DNA of 64,000 nt, from the NCBI GenBank assembly GCA_039090855.1, contig CM076999.1, positions 110,855,072-110,919,071 of the forward strand, in the 5' to 3' direction. Both the position numbers and the translations under genes were made by a program. The notes below the pieces were generated by a model. That model searched no databases and was not told where the DNA came from. It saw nothing but the letters and a program-made list of their open reading frames with translations. This DNA comes from Macrothele yani (taxonomy: Eukaryota; Arthropoda; Arachnida; Araneae; Macrothelidae). This document shows, in pieces, positions 53,447-64,000 of the stretch (position 1 is its first letter; every line of letters starts with the position of its first letter).

Positions 53447-53556
53447 ACTGGTTATAAGCTAACGCTTAGACTAGGGTTGGAAACAGGTCAAAAATTTCAG
53501 GCCCGAACCCGACCCGGACCTGACACGTACATATCTGCTTCGAACTATAAATTCAA

Positions 53557-54075
53557 ACATATCATCATCATCATCATCATTGTCAGTCATTATCATTCCA
53601 CTGCTTAATGAAGGCCACCCCAAGTTTCTTCAACAACGGTCTGTCTTGGGCCAGTCTCCTCCATTCACACATCTCCCACGTGGTCTTCTTCTGGATCATT
53701 TCTTGTCCCTTGGATCCAGTCTAAATTTTCGGTGACTCATCTGTGGTGTGTTTTCCTGGCGATATGTCCAGCCTATTGCCATTTCAGGGATTTTATTCTA
53801 ATCACATGTCTTCCACTCTTGCCACTTTCCTTATCCTCTTTTTATCTTTCTTGGTTACACCAAGCATGCATCTCTCCATGCTGCTTTCTGTTGTCTGCAG
53901 TCTTTGTATGTCTTTTTTAGTTAAGGTCCACGTTTCTACTCGGTGCATAAGCACTGCAAGGATGCATTGATTAAACACTTTTTTTTTAAGACAAAATGAC
54001 ATAGCGTTCTTAAAAATTCTACTGTTCCTTCCAAAAGCTCTTCAATCAAGTTTCATACGCCAACTAGTTTTACTA
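53557..54075 (-). pseudogene. RTE-type retrotransposon, old 3' fragment
   Basis: (ATC)n tail at 53560-53580, then the C-terminal RT region: 'ETWTLTKKDIQRLQTTESSM' in the frame 53802-54002. It is shortened by several deletions (for example the block after ggccagtctcctccat) and is clearly more diverged than the other copies. It ends near 54075, matching the position of the R-T-K-L region. Confidence 0.88.
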
Positions 54076-54904
54076 CCTGGCTTCTCCCGGTACAGAATGT
54101 ATGGAATCTGTAGAATCAAATGGACCACAAGCGTTGCGAATTATTTAACACGCGTTCAGGAGACACTGCATTAGAACACTGACTGAACAAAATTCGTTAA
54201 CAGTTTGTTATCGACGATCAAATGCATCACGTACTTTCGGTTTCAGACGTTTTTGAGGGGCGAATCTCTGGGATAAAAAAGTTAAAAACGTATCTTTGCG
54301 AATATTTTATGAAACTGGCTGAAATTTTAATGAACACTATAAATCGTTAATAGGAACATGACCTCCAAATTTCGCCTGAATCGATAAATAATTTTTTAAA
54401 TTAGCCGCCAAAATTTTATTAACCGTTTCTGCGTATATATCTTTCTGTTTACCGATGAATTAAAAATTCCATGCCTATTTTAAAAAGTTTTGACCGGATT
54501 CCGGTGAAATTTTGAGGGACTCCTCTTATTACCAATTCATGGTGTTGATAAAAATTTCAGCCCGTTTTCGTTAAGATTTCGCAAAGTTCGTTTTCGCGTT
54601 TTTATGCACAGGTCTCAAAGAATAGAAGCACCTGTGGATGAATGCAGTCACGTGCTTTCAGAGTTGGAACAGATAACGATTACGTAGCAAGCGACGCTGG
54701 CTTTATTGATTAGCTTATTAATTAATTCATAACTCGCGAACGGAACAACTTAAAGATCTTAAAATAGTTGCGTTGACCTAGAAATTCCAGTATTAATAAG
54801 CTATGCAAATTTCACGATGCCACAGTTCGGCGTTCGAGAGTTTTTACTGCTTCAGACAAACAGACGTTTTGTGTTTTCTATATAAGTAATAATAATAATA
54901 ATAA
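54076..54904. other. no recognisable gene
   Basis: Contains gaggggcgaatct(c)tgggat and aacgtatctttgcg, related to 28296-28340, the left arm of the long hairpin there, so both may belong to one old dispersed repeat. Ends in an (AAT)n run. Confidence 0.5.
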
Positions 54905-56186
54905 TGTGACGATCCCCCCTCTCATAATTAATTGGCGAGAGGCGTGGTTAATTAACGGTAATTGAAACTTGATTGAGGGTTTTAATTAACAGAGAGTTAA
55001 TTTAAACACTTGCGAGGGGCGGTATATTAAGAAAAGATCTTCTAGCACTTTGAATTCAAGTGGCGAGTTGCAGGTGTTTGCCACGAGAACAAAGAGCCCA
55101 TAAACGGAAATGGGACGGGTCAGAGTTTAAAAGCTATTTCCCATGACTCAAAAGTGTTTGGACGGCAAAAGCGTTTGAAGCTTTTGTCTGTGCCGCGCGC
55201 TAAACAATGGGAAAGCTCTTAGACTTGAAGAGCGGTTTATAATAAATGTCGCGGTTTCAAGTGTTGGAAGTCACCGTTTACCAATTTCTTGGAGAGGGGA
55301 GATTGTTGTTGAAGACAGATCCCGTTTGATAGCCGAGAGAACTGGGCCTCGATTTCTTCTCGTGCTAGAAAAATGCTTGCCGTCCGTCTGCGTGCTCTCA
55401 CAATTTCGAGCATAAGAAGGGAAGCCAGCTGAGAGCGTAAGCTGATGAATAATAACCACCAGATTTACCTAAAAACTTTCTTCACCTAACCGAAGCATCG
55501 ATACCTGTCCTAAGGAGCAGCCATTTCAGGTGGAATGCCGACAGAAACATAATAATTAGGGAATATCCTCACTCAACCAGAGAGAGAGAGAGAGAGAGCG
55601 GAGAGGTGAAACGCCTGACACCAGGAACCACGGAGGACCCCCCTCCCCCCCCCGCAGAGCCTCTTCGTCTCGAGTAGAGGAGAAAAATCTTGTGTGTGTG
55701 TGTCTGATTACGTATCTCCAGTGACCGGGGAACGACATCGCTTTATCCACAGCAAAGACTGAGCGGTGATGGAAGTTAAGATCAAACTACCCGTAGTGCC
55801 AACATATTAGTGAAGCGAGTGAGTGTTTGTGCTGTTTGTGTCATCCATGCTGTGGATACTCAAGGACCTATATAAGTACTTTTTACGAATACTTTCATTT
55901 GCGGCCCATTGTGAACGAACAGACTTTTCGTTAGGACATATTTTCTGAAGCACCGAAGAGAACCAAAGCTGGCCGGAAATTATAGCCTTTCTATTTAATG
56001 AAGAATCCCGCGTAATTTATGCATGTATCTATTAAATCCCTATTTTAATTGTTATACTGTGCCTCCATTGGTTTATTGGTGTACTGTGTTGGCTAATTGG
56101 CTAACGAGGTATTGGCGGATCCAGTGATTCGAATCGCAGTCCGGAATTAATTTGGCATCCTGATATCTAAGGCCCAAAGGGTCGCA
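54905..56186. mobile_element. candidate solo LTR
   Basis: The segment starts TGTGACGATCC and ends GGGTCGCA, giving short inverted TG...CA-type ends (TGTGAC against TGCGAC). It is 1282 bp, non-coding and more G+C-balanced than its surroundings. Both sides are (ATA/AAT)n runs, so the target duplication cannot be judged. No second LTR, primer-binding site or polyprotein follows. The call rests on termini and lack of coding only. Confidence 0.4.
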
Positions 56187-56367
56187 ATAATAATAATAAA
56201 AATAATAAATACCTGGATTATTCGAGTAACCAGATACCCAGCTGGAATAATTTATTAGACCCCAAGTGAATTAGAAATACTGGAAACTCGAAAAATTACC
56301 TTTAATACTGGATCAGAAAACTTTGGGATGTTGACAGATTATACGTATTGTCATATTATTATTCTTA

Positions 56368-56403
<36 letters not shown>

Positions 56404-56421
56404 TCGTATTGTTATTGAACA

Positions 56422-57418
56422 TGCATCATGTACTCCACCCAAAAAGTGATGTTGACAGATTATATTTACCTCAGAAAATTGGAGGCGTAGGACTACTACA
56501 AGTACAACAAGTAGTACAGGAAGAAAAAAGAAGCCTGAATGATTACGTCAACAGAAGCAGTGAAAAGCTACTTCAGGCAGTGAATAATGAAAATATATTA
56601 AAAACAATAGAAAGCAAGGCTAAGTTCAAGTGAAAGCAGTTTGAAAGCAGATTAAACGGCTGGAAAGACAAGCCACTGCATGGACAATTTCTAAAGAATA
56701 TTGAAGGAAAAGGTGACAACAACTTGACTTGGGCATCACTGAAATTGGTTTCCATCAAGAAAGAAACAGGTCTGATTTTTGCTGCACAAGAACAGGCTTT
56801 ACAAACAAATGTTATGCAGGCTAAAATTCAGAAAGTCAGTGATAATACAAAGTTTCGACTTTGTCAAGAAAAAGATGAAACTGTGCCTCATCTCATATGT
56901 GAATGTAGCAAAATTGCACAGATTACAAAGCTAGACATGACAGGAAGAAATGATTCAAATGAATCATTTTTCATCTTTTTATTGATTCACTGGTCGTTAT
57001 GCAGAAAGCACAATCTGCCAGCATCGAAAAACTCATGGGAACATCAGGCTGAGGAAGTCGTAGGAAATTATCAAGATCTTGTGGGATTTTCGAATTCAAA
57101 CCGATCGGCACGTAGAACATAATACATCAGACATAATTAATAGTAATAGAAAATCGGAAAGTCAGGATAATAATATTGATATAGCGATTCCTGGAGATGC
57201 CAGAGTCGGTGAAAATTAGAACTGGAAAAAATGACAAAATATAGTGACCTGGCCACAGAAGTTACCTGATTATGGACCAAACACACAACGGTAATCCCCT
57301 TTGTCATCGGGACACTTGGGACAATGTCAAAAAAATTTATCAATCATTTCGAAAAATTGCAGCTTTCTGATATAGCACCTACAGAACTGCAGAAGACAGC
57401 CTTATTTGAGACATCATA
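56422..57418 (+). pseudogene. non-LTR retrotransposon relic, RT C-terminal region
   Basis: After an (ATT)n run at 56357-56402, the plus strand reads MHHVLHPKSDVDRLYLPQKI then 'GGVGLLQVQ', matching the H-P-x-x-D-x-x-R-L-Y-x-P-R-x-x-G-G-x-G-L block after the RT domain in a widespread non-LTR group. A frame from 56724 continues with 'KKETGLIFAAQEQALQTNVM', 'CRLCQEKDET'-like CQEKDETVPHLICEC (zinc knuckle), then 'DIAIPGDARVGEN' and 'VIPFVIGTLGTMSKK' in further frames. Stops (after KFK) and frameshifts kill it. It ends where the Tc1 element inserts at 57421. The RT core upstream is missing. Confidence 0.75.
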
Positions 57419-57420
57419 TA

Positions 57421-58654
57421 CACTGTAATGACAAAAGTCACCAGCCACCCTTTCAAAAGCAAATAAACGGATCCGCTGCGTTCTTAAGATTCGCGGAACA
57501 GCTGCAAACGCTAAAAAAACAAGCCTGCAGTTGACCGCGATCATATCGCACTGTGAGGTTGAGTGAAGATGTCGCTGCGAGAGAGAACTGACTTTGAGAA
57601 AGAAAAGATTGTTGGGTGTTATATTAGTGGGCTGTGAATAAGAGAAACCGAGAGGTGTTTAAACATACCCAAGTCAACTGTTTTGGATGTACTGAATAAG
57701 TTGAAGACACGTGGCGTACCTGAAGTAGCAAAGCGTACCGGCAGACCAAAGAAAATCAGTGATAGAGGACGTCGAAGCCTCAGGAAAGTCGTTACAGCTA
57801 ATCGACGGAGTACTGCACAAGACCACATTGTACAGGTGAGTAAAAATGCTGGAACCTGGGTATGTATACGTACCATTCGCAGAGAACTTCATTCCATGGG
57901 TTACGTGGTCGCGCGGCTGCTCGTAAGTCTTTCATATCCAATCGGAATGCTACTCGTCGTTTAGCATGGTATAAAGAACATTTGTCGTGGACCGTAGATC
58001 AATGGAAATGGGTCCTATGGACTGATGAATCCAGATACACGATCCATCAGTCTGATGGCCGTGTGTGGGTATGGCGGCAGCCGGGGAACGCTTTTCACCA
58101 CAGCGTACTGTTCCTACGATCAAGTTTGGAGCTGGCAGTGCACTCGTGTGGGGGTGTTTTTCGTGGTATGGTCCCTGCCCATTGGTTATCGTGAACAAAC
58201 CTGTTAACCAGCACGTCTACCTCGATATTCTGGGCAATTATGCCCTACCAACTCTGTGGCAATACTATGGAACCGAGCCTTGTTGGTACCAGCAGGATAA
58301 TGCACCGAGCCATATAGCAAGTACTGTTACGGCGTGGTTTGACGATAATCGTGTGTGGACTGGCCAGCACAGAGCCCTGATCTTAATACCATAGAGCACT
58401 TATGGGATGAATTAGAGCCCCGCATAAGAAGTTTGGAACCAAGGCCTACTACTAAGCAACAGTTAGCGGCAGCATTATGTACTGAATGGAAGCGCATACC
58501 TATCGCTGTGTTCCAAAACCTTGTCGGAAGCATGTCTCGAATGGTCAGTTCATGCATTAAGGCCAAAGGTGGACCGACACCATACTAATGTATGTCAATA
58601 AATGCTAGGTTGTGTTTCTCTTCCAAGTGTCAGGTTACTTTTGTCAATATAGTG
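57421..58654. mobile_element. Tc1-type element
   Basis: TIRs CACTGTAATGACAAAAGTCACC at 57421 and (inverted) CACTATATTGACAAAAGTAACC ending at 58654, each next to TA. It is inserted in the relic reading TALFETSY. A truncated relative is at 13904-14281. Confidence 0.93.
57569..58588 (+). pseudogene. Tc1-type transposase, several frame changes
   Basis: The start at 57569 (MSLRERTDFEKEKIVGCYI) begins the first HTH; a stop replaces the Ser of GLSIRET (57637). The GRP box AKRTGRPKKISDRGRRSL and second HTH follow in the frame 57683-57964. Frame changes then give 'LWTDESRYTIHQSDGRV' (first Asp, 58015), 'WYQQDNAPSHIASTV' (second Asp, 58290), and 'QSPDLNTIEHLWDELE' (Glu, 58370) to the end KAKGGPTPY. 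All catalytic residues survive; one stop and three frameshifts prevent expression. N-P-I-E reads N-T-I-E. Confidence 0.9.
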
Positions 58655-58784
58655 TATTTTAAGCCGATTCTGGACTGATACCTAGGTCTCTGTTGAAAAC
58701 TCGTATCAGCTCAATAGCACCAGTCAATGATAATTTTGTTGTTTGTGTTCGATTGTCATAGGCTATCTTTCGTATATTTTGAAG

Positions 58785-58816
<32 letters not shown>

Positions 58817-59292
58817 TTCCAGGAATATTTATTTGAATAACTTTGCATAGCTGTTGCATAGATTTTAAAAATGCACTCATAACATATTTAGTTGAATAAA
58901 AATATAAATGTCGTACCCCCTCCCCTCCCTACCGAAAAAACCTTCAAGGCATGCGACTGCTTGGCACAAATTTGCATGAGCCATTTTGATACCATTTCAT
59001 TAAGTCCCTCCTTATGAGGCGTTGCGCTGAAAGTTGATTCGCAAAATTTAGCTACACAAATCAGGAAACCCGTCATAACTCAGTGTGAAATGCTTACAAA
59101 ACGGACCGGAGATGTTGTAACGAGGATTACCAATGCGTAATTCCTCTACCGTGGAGACTTTCAATCGACAAGGATAGATAAAATGAGATTGAACTTATTC
59201 CATCGTCCTATTGATGGTTTCGTGATTTTCATTGGGCACTCGCTTTACCATATAGTTACGTCACTTCATGGCATCTAGCATACACCAGTATA
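58655..59292. other. no recognisable gene; (AAT)n microsatellite at 58788-58817
   Basis: AT-rich sequence with short frames only. The AAT run is about ten units. Nothing else recognised between the two Tc1 elements. Confidence 0.5.
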
Positions 59293-60485
59293 CACTGAGT
59301 GGCCACTTTATTATGACCACCCCCTCAGTACTTCGTTGGGCCACCTTTTGCCTTTAATACTGCGTAGATTATTCGTGGCATGGACACCACGAGATGTTGA
59401 TAGGTGGTTTGTGGAATCTGAGACTATGCTTGATGAATAGCACTTTCCAGGAGTGTGAGATTGCAGGGTTGTGGATCCAGCTGTCTGATGGCTCGTTCAA
59501 CTTCATCCCACAAATTCTCAATAGGGTTGAGATCTCGAGATTGTGGGGGCCACGTAAGCAAAGTAAACTCACCGGCATGTTCCTGAAACCAACGCTGTAC
59601 AATACGAGCACTATGGCAGGACGCATTATCTTGTTGAAAGTAGACATCGCCATTGGGATAAACCATCCACGTGACAGATATGATGTGCCAATCAGACGTT
59701 GATCAACACGAATTAAAGAGGCCAAAGCATGCCAGGAAAACATTCCCCAAACCATAACGTTGCCTCCACCAGCTTGAAGGGTTGTAGCAATGCATTTGGG
59801 GTCAATGCTTTCAAGCTGTTTCCGCCAAATTCTCACTTGGCCATCGGCATGGTGCAACTGGAAACGTGATTCATCGGACCACATAATTTGTTTCCAATTA
59901 TCGACTGTCCAATCCTTGTGCTCCTGTGCGAACTGGAGACGTTTTCTCTTGTTAACTGCAGACAGCAAAGGTGTTCGAACAGGCCTTCGGCTGCCATATC
60001 CCATCCGATGCAGTGTACGGAGAACAGTGCGTGCAGAGATCATTTGAGGGGATCCTTGATTAAGATGGTTTGTAATTTGCTGCACTGTTGCCCTTCTGTT
60101 GTCTGTTACCAGTCTGGACACTCTCCGTTCCGCCCGAGCAGTCACTTGTCGATGACGACCACACGTTGCACGTAGAGACACAGTTTTTTGGCTGACAGTC
60201 CAGTCTTTAAACACTTTAACAACAGCTGCTCTGGAACATTTCACGAATGCGACGGTTTCTGCGATACTCGCTCCATGGCTCCGAGCTCCTACAATCATCC
60301 CACGTTGAAAGTCCGTCAAATCGCATTTTTTAGTCATCTCGTCACCCAAAAATCGCTTCTACTACTGTCGCAAGCACTAAGCTTTCCCTTTTCATAGTAT
60401 CCTCGCCCTCTGGCGGCAACAGCGTGCATCCATAGCTCATTTGCTTCAAACTGTCAGATGGCCATAATAAAGTGGCCACTCAGTG
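59293..60485. mobile_element. Tc1-type element, second copy of the CACTGAGTGG family
   Basis: TIRs CACTGAGTGGCCACTTTATT at 59293 and (inverted) ending at 60485, each next to TA. Opposite orientation to the copy at 16501-17669. Confidence 0.93.
59325..60349 (-). pseudogene. Tc1-type transposase, 28-bp deletion and one stop
   Basis: From 60349 (MGDEMTKKCDLTDFQRGMIV) the frame is open through the first HTH, 'TARAERRVSRLVTDNRRATV', the second HTH, 'IMWSDESRFQLHHADG' (first Asp) and GGGNVMVWGMFSWHA. A 28-bp deletion after GTSYL near 59690 shifts the frame; the downstream part (59666-59424) has 'YFQQDNASCHSARI' (second Asp) and 'SRDLNPIENLWDEVERAI' (Glu), then a stop where copy 16501 has Trp (HQAW). 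The end KAKGGPTK lies before 59327. The copy at 16501 keeps the segment deleted here and lacks a different one. Confidence 0.92.
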
Positions 60486-61012
60486 TAGAATCTATGTTCT
60501 CGTCCGGTTTATGTGCATTGTTCTTACATCTGAAGATGAGTCAGAAGATAACTCGAAAAGTGTTATGTATTAGGGGTACGCAAAAGTTTCCGCCGTTTTA
60601 AGGAGAAAGGAGACAGGAATAATCAGGAAACCAGTACACATTTATTCAACGAAATATTGGCCGTTAGCATCGATGACCTTTTGCCATTTTTCAGGCAACA
60701 AATGAATGCCTATGTGATATAGAAGGACTCGGGTTTTGAGCTGAAAAACGCAGTGACGAAATTTTCCAGCTCTGGAACTGTGGTGAACCGCTGTTGGGCT
60801 AAGGCATATTGCATACAGCGAAACAGATGAAAGTCTGAAGGTGCAATGCCCTGGGAGTAAGCCGGAGGCGGTAAAACCTCCCAGTGTAACCGTTCAAGGG
60901 TTGATTTCGTGGTGGCACCAGCGTTCGAAGTGGGCCGGTATGGGATACCAGTAGCTAACAAAAATGGAAGTGAGCAAACCGGCAGTTAAGAAATCATTGT
61001 TTACCATCCTGG

Positions 61013-61998
61013 AAGGGTACGATACATCGGTGGGTAACATCGATGATCGACATCGGTGGTTACTCATTCCCAAAACATCGATGCATCGATAGTATCGATG
61101 GAAATTTTCGATGTATCGGTGAAAACTTCGATGTTTTTGCTAACAAGCCAAAAAATTCGCTGTTTTCAATCTTCTGCAGTAACTAAGCAATGGACGTGCA
61201 AAATCTCTGTTCAATATAACAGTGATTACTCACCAATAACATCGGGTAACTAATAATATATATTAAAATGCTCGATGCATTAGTATAGAAACCTCTATTT
61301 TTGTTCGATGCATCGGTGTAAACCTCGATGTTTTGCTAATAAACTGAAAAACTCTCACTTTTTCACCTGCACCAGTAAATGGGCATACGATTTGTAAAAT
61401 CTCTTTTTAATATAACAGTGATACTCACCAGTTCAACAACCATTAACATAATATTTGTTAAAACGCTCGATGCATCGGCGGAAACCTCGATGTTTTTTCG
61501 ATGTATCGGTGTAAACCACGATGTCTTGCTAACAACCCGAAGATTTCACACTCTTTTGATCTGCAGCAGCGAAAGGGCATATCGGTGGGTAAAATCTATG
61601 TTCAATGTAATGCTGCTTCCTCACCAATTCAACCCCAGGTAACTAATATTTCTTAAAAGCCTCGATGTTTCTCGATGTATCGATGGAAACCTCGATGTAT
61701 TTTCCGTGCATCGGCTCGCATGCTTTCGAAGAAAGGATCTCGGTTTTCGCCAACGAATCAACTAAAACAGTCAATATAGGAAGGTGATATTTCTTTCCTC
61801 TGTATAGTTATGAATGTAACAAAAAGAAATGCATTTACTTTTCGTAGAAGATATTCTCTCCCAATTTCCAAACATCGGTCATGAAACATCGATGTTTTTT
61901 CGATGTATCGGCTTCTGCAACATCGAGGTTAAAACATCGATCATCGGTGGCAAAACATCGATGTTCAAAAAACATCGAGGTTTTTTTGCCCATCCCTA
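61013..61998. mobile_element. hAT-type MITE packed with TCGATG motifs
   Basis: An exact 8-bp duplication catcctgg is at 61005-61012 and 61999-62006. The termini are AAGGGTACG and, inverted, TAGGGATGGGCAAAAAAAC, imperfect but hAT-like. The 986-bp interior has no transposase and many copies of (a)acatcgatg and tcgatgtatcgg(t/a)g in both orientations, concentrated near the ends and recurring about every 80-170 bp. Confidence 0.75.
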
Positions 61999-62213
61999 CA
62001 TCCTGGTATGTAATAAATTACAAACCCGTCACAGACAACTTAAAGAAATTAGGATGAAAGCACAAATTTTAACGCAAAAATCGGTAAATGACATTTTTAA
62101 CGGATAAAATTGATAAATGATTAGCAGCTGAGACTGAAAGAGACCACAAACCCTTCAATGAAGGGTTTTTTTGAAATATTACATTAATTCTTTTAATATT
62201 ATATACATTAATT

Positions 62214-62967
62214 ATACCCCATCAGAGCTGCAGAGTATGATCCAGGAACTTGCTGACAAGAGTAAAGAAGTGGGATTAAAAATGAACTTTCAGAAGACAA
62301 AAGTGATGTTCAATGCTTTTACAAGAAATGAAGATTTATCGATTGATGGAGAAAAACTGGAGATAACAGATACGTATGTTTATCTTGGACAGCAGATATC
62401 AAGTGAGGGTCACATTGATGAAGAAATTAATCGGCGTACAAAACTTGCCTGGAGAGCTTTTGGAAGAAACAGCATAATTTTCAAGAGCAATATGCCATTA
62501 TGTCTTAAAAGAAAAGTGTTTGATCAATGCATCCTTCCAGTGCTTACGTATGGTGCAGAGACGTGGACCTTAACTAAAAGAGACATACAAAGGCTGCAGA
62601 CAACTCAAAGCACCATGGAGAGGTGCATGCTTGGTATAACCAGGAGAGATAAGAAGAGGAACTCGTGGATCCGAAAAATGACGAGAGTAGAAGACATCAT
62701 GATCAGAGTTAAATCCCTGAAATGGCAATGGGCTGGACATACTGCCAGAAGGACAGACCATAGATGGACAGCCGAAATTTTAGATTGGATTCCAAGGGAC
62801 AGGAAAAGACCCAGAAAAAGACCACATGGGAGATGGGTGGATGAAATTCGTAAATATGCGGGAGTGACATGGAGGAGACTGGCACAAGACAGACCGTTGT
62901 GGAGGAAACTTGGGGAGACCTTCGTCCAGCAGTGGATTGATAATGGTTGACAATGATGATGATGATG
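62214..62967 (+). pseudogene. RTE-type retrotransposon, 5'-truncated, open C-terminal RT frame
   Basis: Target duplication acattaatt at 62205-62213 and 62968-62976. The element starts inside the RT domain, just after the A-D-D motif (TPSELQSMIQELADKSKEVG), and runs in one frame to 'FVQQWIDNG' and a stop at 62950, then the GATGAT tail. About 245 codons remain open but the catalytic region is missing, so it cannot act. This is the only RTE copy on the plus strand. The upstream Met at 62171 is in flanking DNA. Confidence 0.93.
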
Positions 62968-64000
62968 ACATTAATTTTAATATAAAAAATTATGTGGAAT
63001 GGTATGTATTTCTTTTGAAACCTCCTATTTATATTATTATGGTCGACATCATACCGGCAGTAGCTCTGTGCCACTTCGACCACTGGATGGCACCGACATG
63101 TGGTCTGGCATTATCGTGTAACAGGATGACTGGGCGAAGTCCTTTGTCCATGGGCGGTTTTGCTCGACTGCAGCGTTAAGTTTCATCAACTGATCGCTAT
63201 ATTGGTGCGCAGTGATTGTTTCGCCCGCTTACAACAGTTCGAAGTACAGCACTCCATGCATATCCCACCACACACACAATAGCTCCATTTTCCCGTGGAT
63301 ATCCTGTTTTGCAGTGGATGTTGATGGCTGGCGTGGGTCGACTCAGGATCGCTTGCATACGGGGTTGTGACAATTGACCCATTTTTCATCCCCGGTGACA
63401 ACCTTCCACAAGAAATTCTTCCCTTGAAACGTCTTCAGCAACGACATGCAGATGCCCAACACTTACCAATCTTTTGGATCTTCCCCAAGGCCTGTAAACG
63501 CCGTACCACCATCGATTGAGCCACTTTCAAATGTTTCGCCAGTTGCGTGGTCAATTGTGTGGCGTCCACTTGCGACAGCGATTCCAGCTCCTCGTCTGCG
63601 AGTTCCTGCGGTCTACCTGCACGTGGCTTGTCTTCCAAGCTTAGATCACCTTTCTTAAACCTGGCAAACCATTCTCGACACGTCCGCTCACACATAACCA
63701 TTTCGCCATAGGCCTGACATATTGAACCGTATGCTTCACACGCACTTTTCCCTAAATTGAGCATGAATAAGAAACAGTGCCGCAAATGAACTTTACCGAC
63801 CGACATGATTAACTTCGTGTACGAACTGACAGCACGGGTTGCCGGCTGGTTAGACCCCTAGAGCGCCTGCTGGCTTGGAAGGGAGAAACTTTTGCATGCC
63901 CCTAATATTTTAACTAGTATGTTTTTAACATTAAAGCTATTTTAATCGTGTAAGACGGCATTTGATTTACTATCAGTAAAATGTGATGCGAAATCTCCCA

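Larger units (their letters stand above)
60957..63050. mobile_element. composite insertion inside the mariner
   Basis: Bounded by the 12- to 15-bp near-duplication noted for the mariner. It contains a hAT-type MITE (61013-61998) and a truncated RTE (62214-62967). The remaining parts (60957-61012, 62007-62213, 62977-63050) are AT-rich and unidentified, so the element that first inserted is unknown. Confidence 0.5.
60640..63806 (-). pseudogene. mariner transposase, interrupted
   Basis: Frame 63435-63806 begins MSVGKVHLRHCFLFMLNLGK with the first HTH and 'CREWFARFKKGDLSLEDKPR' plus the GRP-like 'RAGRPQEL' and second HTH. Further frames carry 'VVTGDEKWVNCHN' (first Asp) near 63380 and 'ILLHDNARPH' (second Asp) near 63110. 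After the insertion, 60961-60640 reads 'LERLHWEVLPPPAYSQGIAP' and ends W-Q-K-V-I-D-A-N-G-Q-Y-F. In most mariners the third Asp lies in S-P-D-L-A-P-S-D; here it reads S-Q-G-I-A-P-S-D, so the third acidic residue is replaced by Gly. Frameshifts add to the damage. Confidence 0.85.
60570..63905 (-). mobile_element. mariner element opened by a 2.1-kb insertion
   Basis: TIRs TTAGGGGTACGCAAAAGTTT at 60570 and (inverted) TTAGGGGCATGCAAAAGTTT ending at 63905, each next to TA. The transposase N-terminus is at the right and the C-terminus at the left. The middle, 60957-63050, is foreign: near-identical ataccagtagct (60945-60956) and ataccggcagtagct (63051-63065) flank it like a target duplication. Confidence 0.8.

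Overview
The window looks like intergenic DNA from a large, AT-rich, transposon-loaded eukaryotic genome, most likely an arthropod. The evidence is the mixture of elements: an RTE-type non-LTR retrotransposon, a second endonuclease-type LINE with separate ORF1 and ORF2, many Tc1/mariner families, hAT relics and a tRNA-derived SINE. I found no host gene with recognisable conserved coding, no rRNA, no CRISPR array and no credible functional tRNA gene. All boundaries were read by eye and may be a few bases off. Identities are judged by eye, not computed.

Region by region. 1-13.7 kb: a mariner C-terminus, then two diverged copies of one 1.3-kb segment (139-1480 and 9900-13690). The second copy is enlarged by a foldback MITE, a 43-bp tandem array and a 1.65-kb TIR transposon. 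Between them lie hAT elements, a TTAA-flanked MITE inside a hAT relic, a large degraded foldback, a Tc1 fragment and two SINEs. 13.9-19.5 kb: Tc1 relics, one inserted inside another, then 173-bp and about 31-bp tandem arrays. 19.5-23.7 kb: two RTE copies; the second is full length with a 10-bp target duplication. 24.5-29 kb: tandem repeats, a tRNA-like foldback, a Tc1 element carrying a SINE, and a 123-bp array beside a long hairpin.

29.3-31.5 kb and 38.3-41.4 kb are paralogous strata: half a TTAA MITE, a hAT 3' end inserted in it, and a Tc1 inserted in the hAT. Later events differ between the copies (a SINE and two hairpins in one, a second Tc1 in the other), so each serves as the empty site for the other. 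Between them, at 32.1-37.3 kb, is the most striking object: a mariner element whose transposase stop-codon region has expanded into about 54 tandem 78-bp units.

42-53.5 kb is a deep nest: four SINEs head to tail, an RTE copy with a long open RT frame, and a SINE split by a 7.35-kb LINE with an 11-bp target duplication; the same SINE is interrupted again by another SINE. 53.5-64 kb: a degraded RTE, a candidate solo LTR, another non-LTR relic, two Tc1 elements, and a mariner opened by a 2.1-kb insertion that itself contains a hAT-type MITE and a truncated RTE.

The sequence works as a stratigraphic record of transposition rather than a set of cooperating genes. Almost every transposase or RT frame is broken. 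The least damaged are the 606-codon RT frame at 42996-44816, the 617-codon ORF1 at 50910-52763 and the Tc1 transposase at 40055-41087 (one frameshift).
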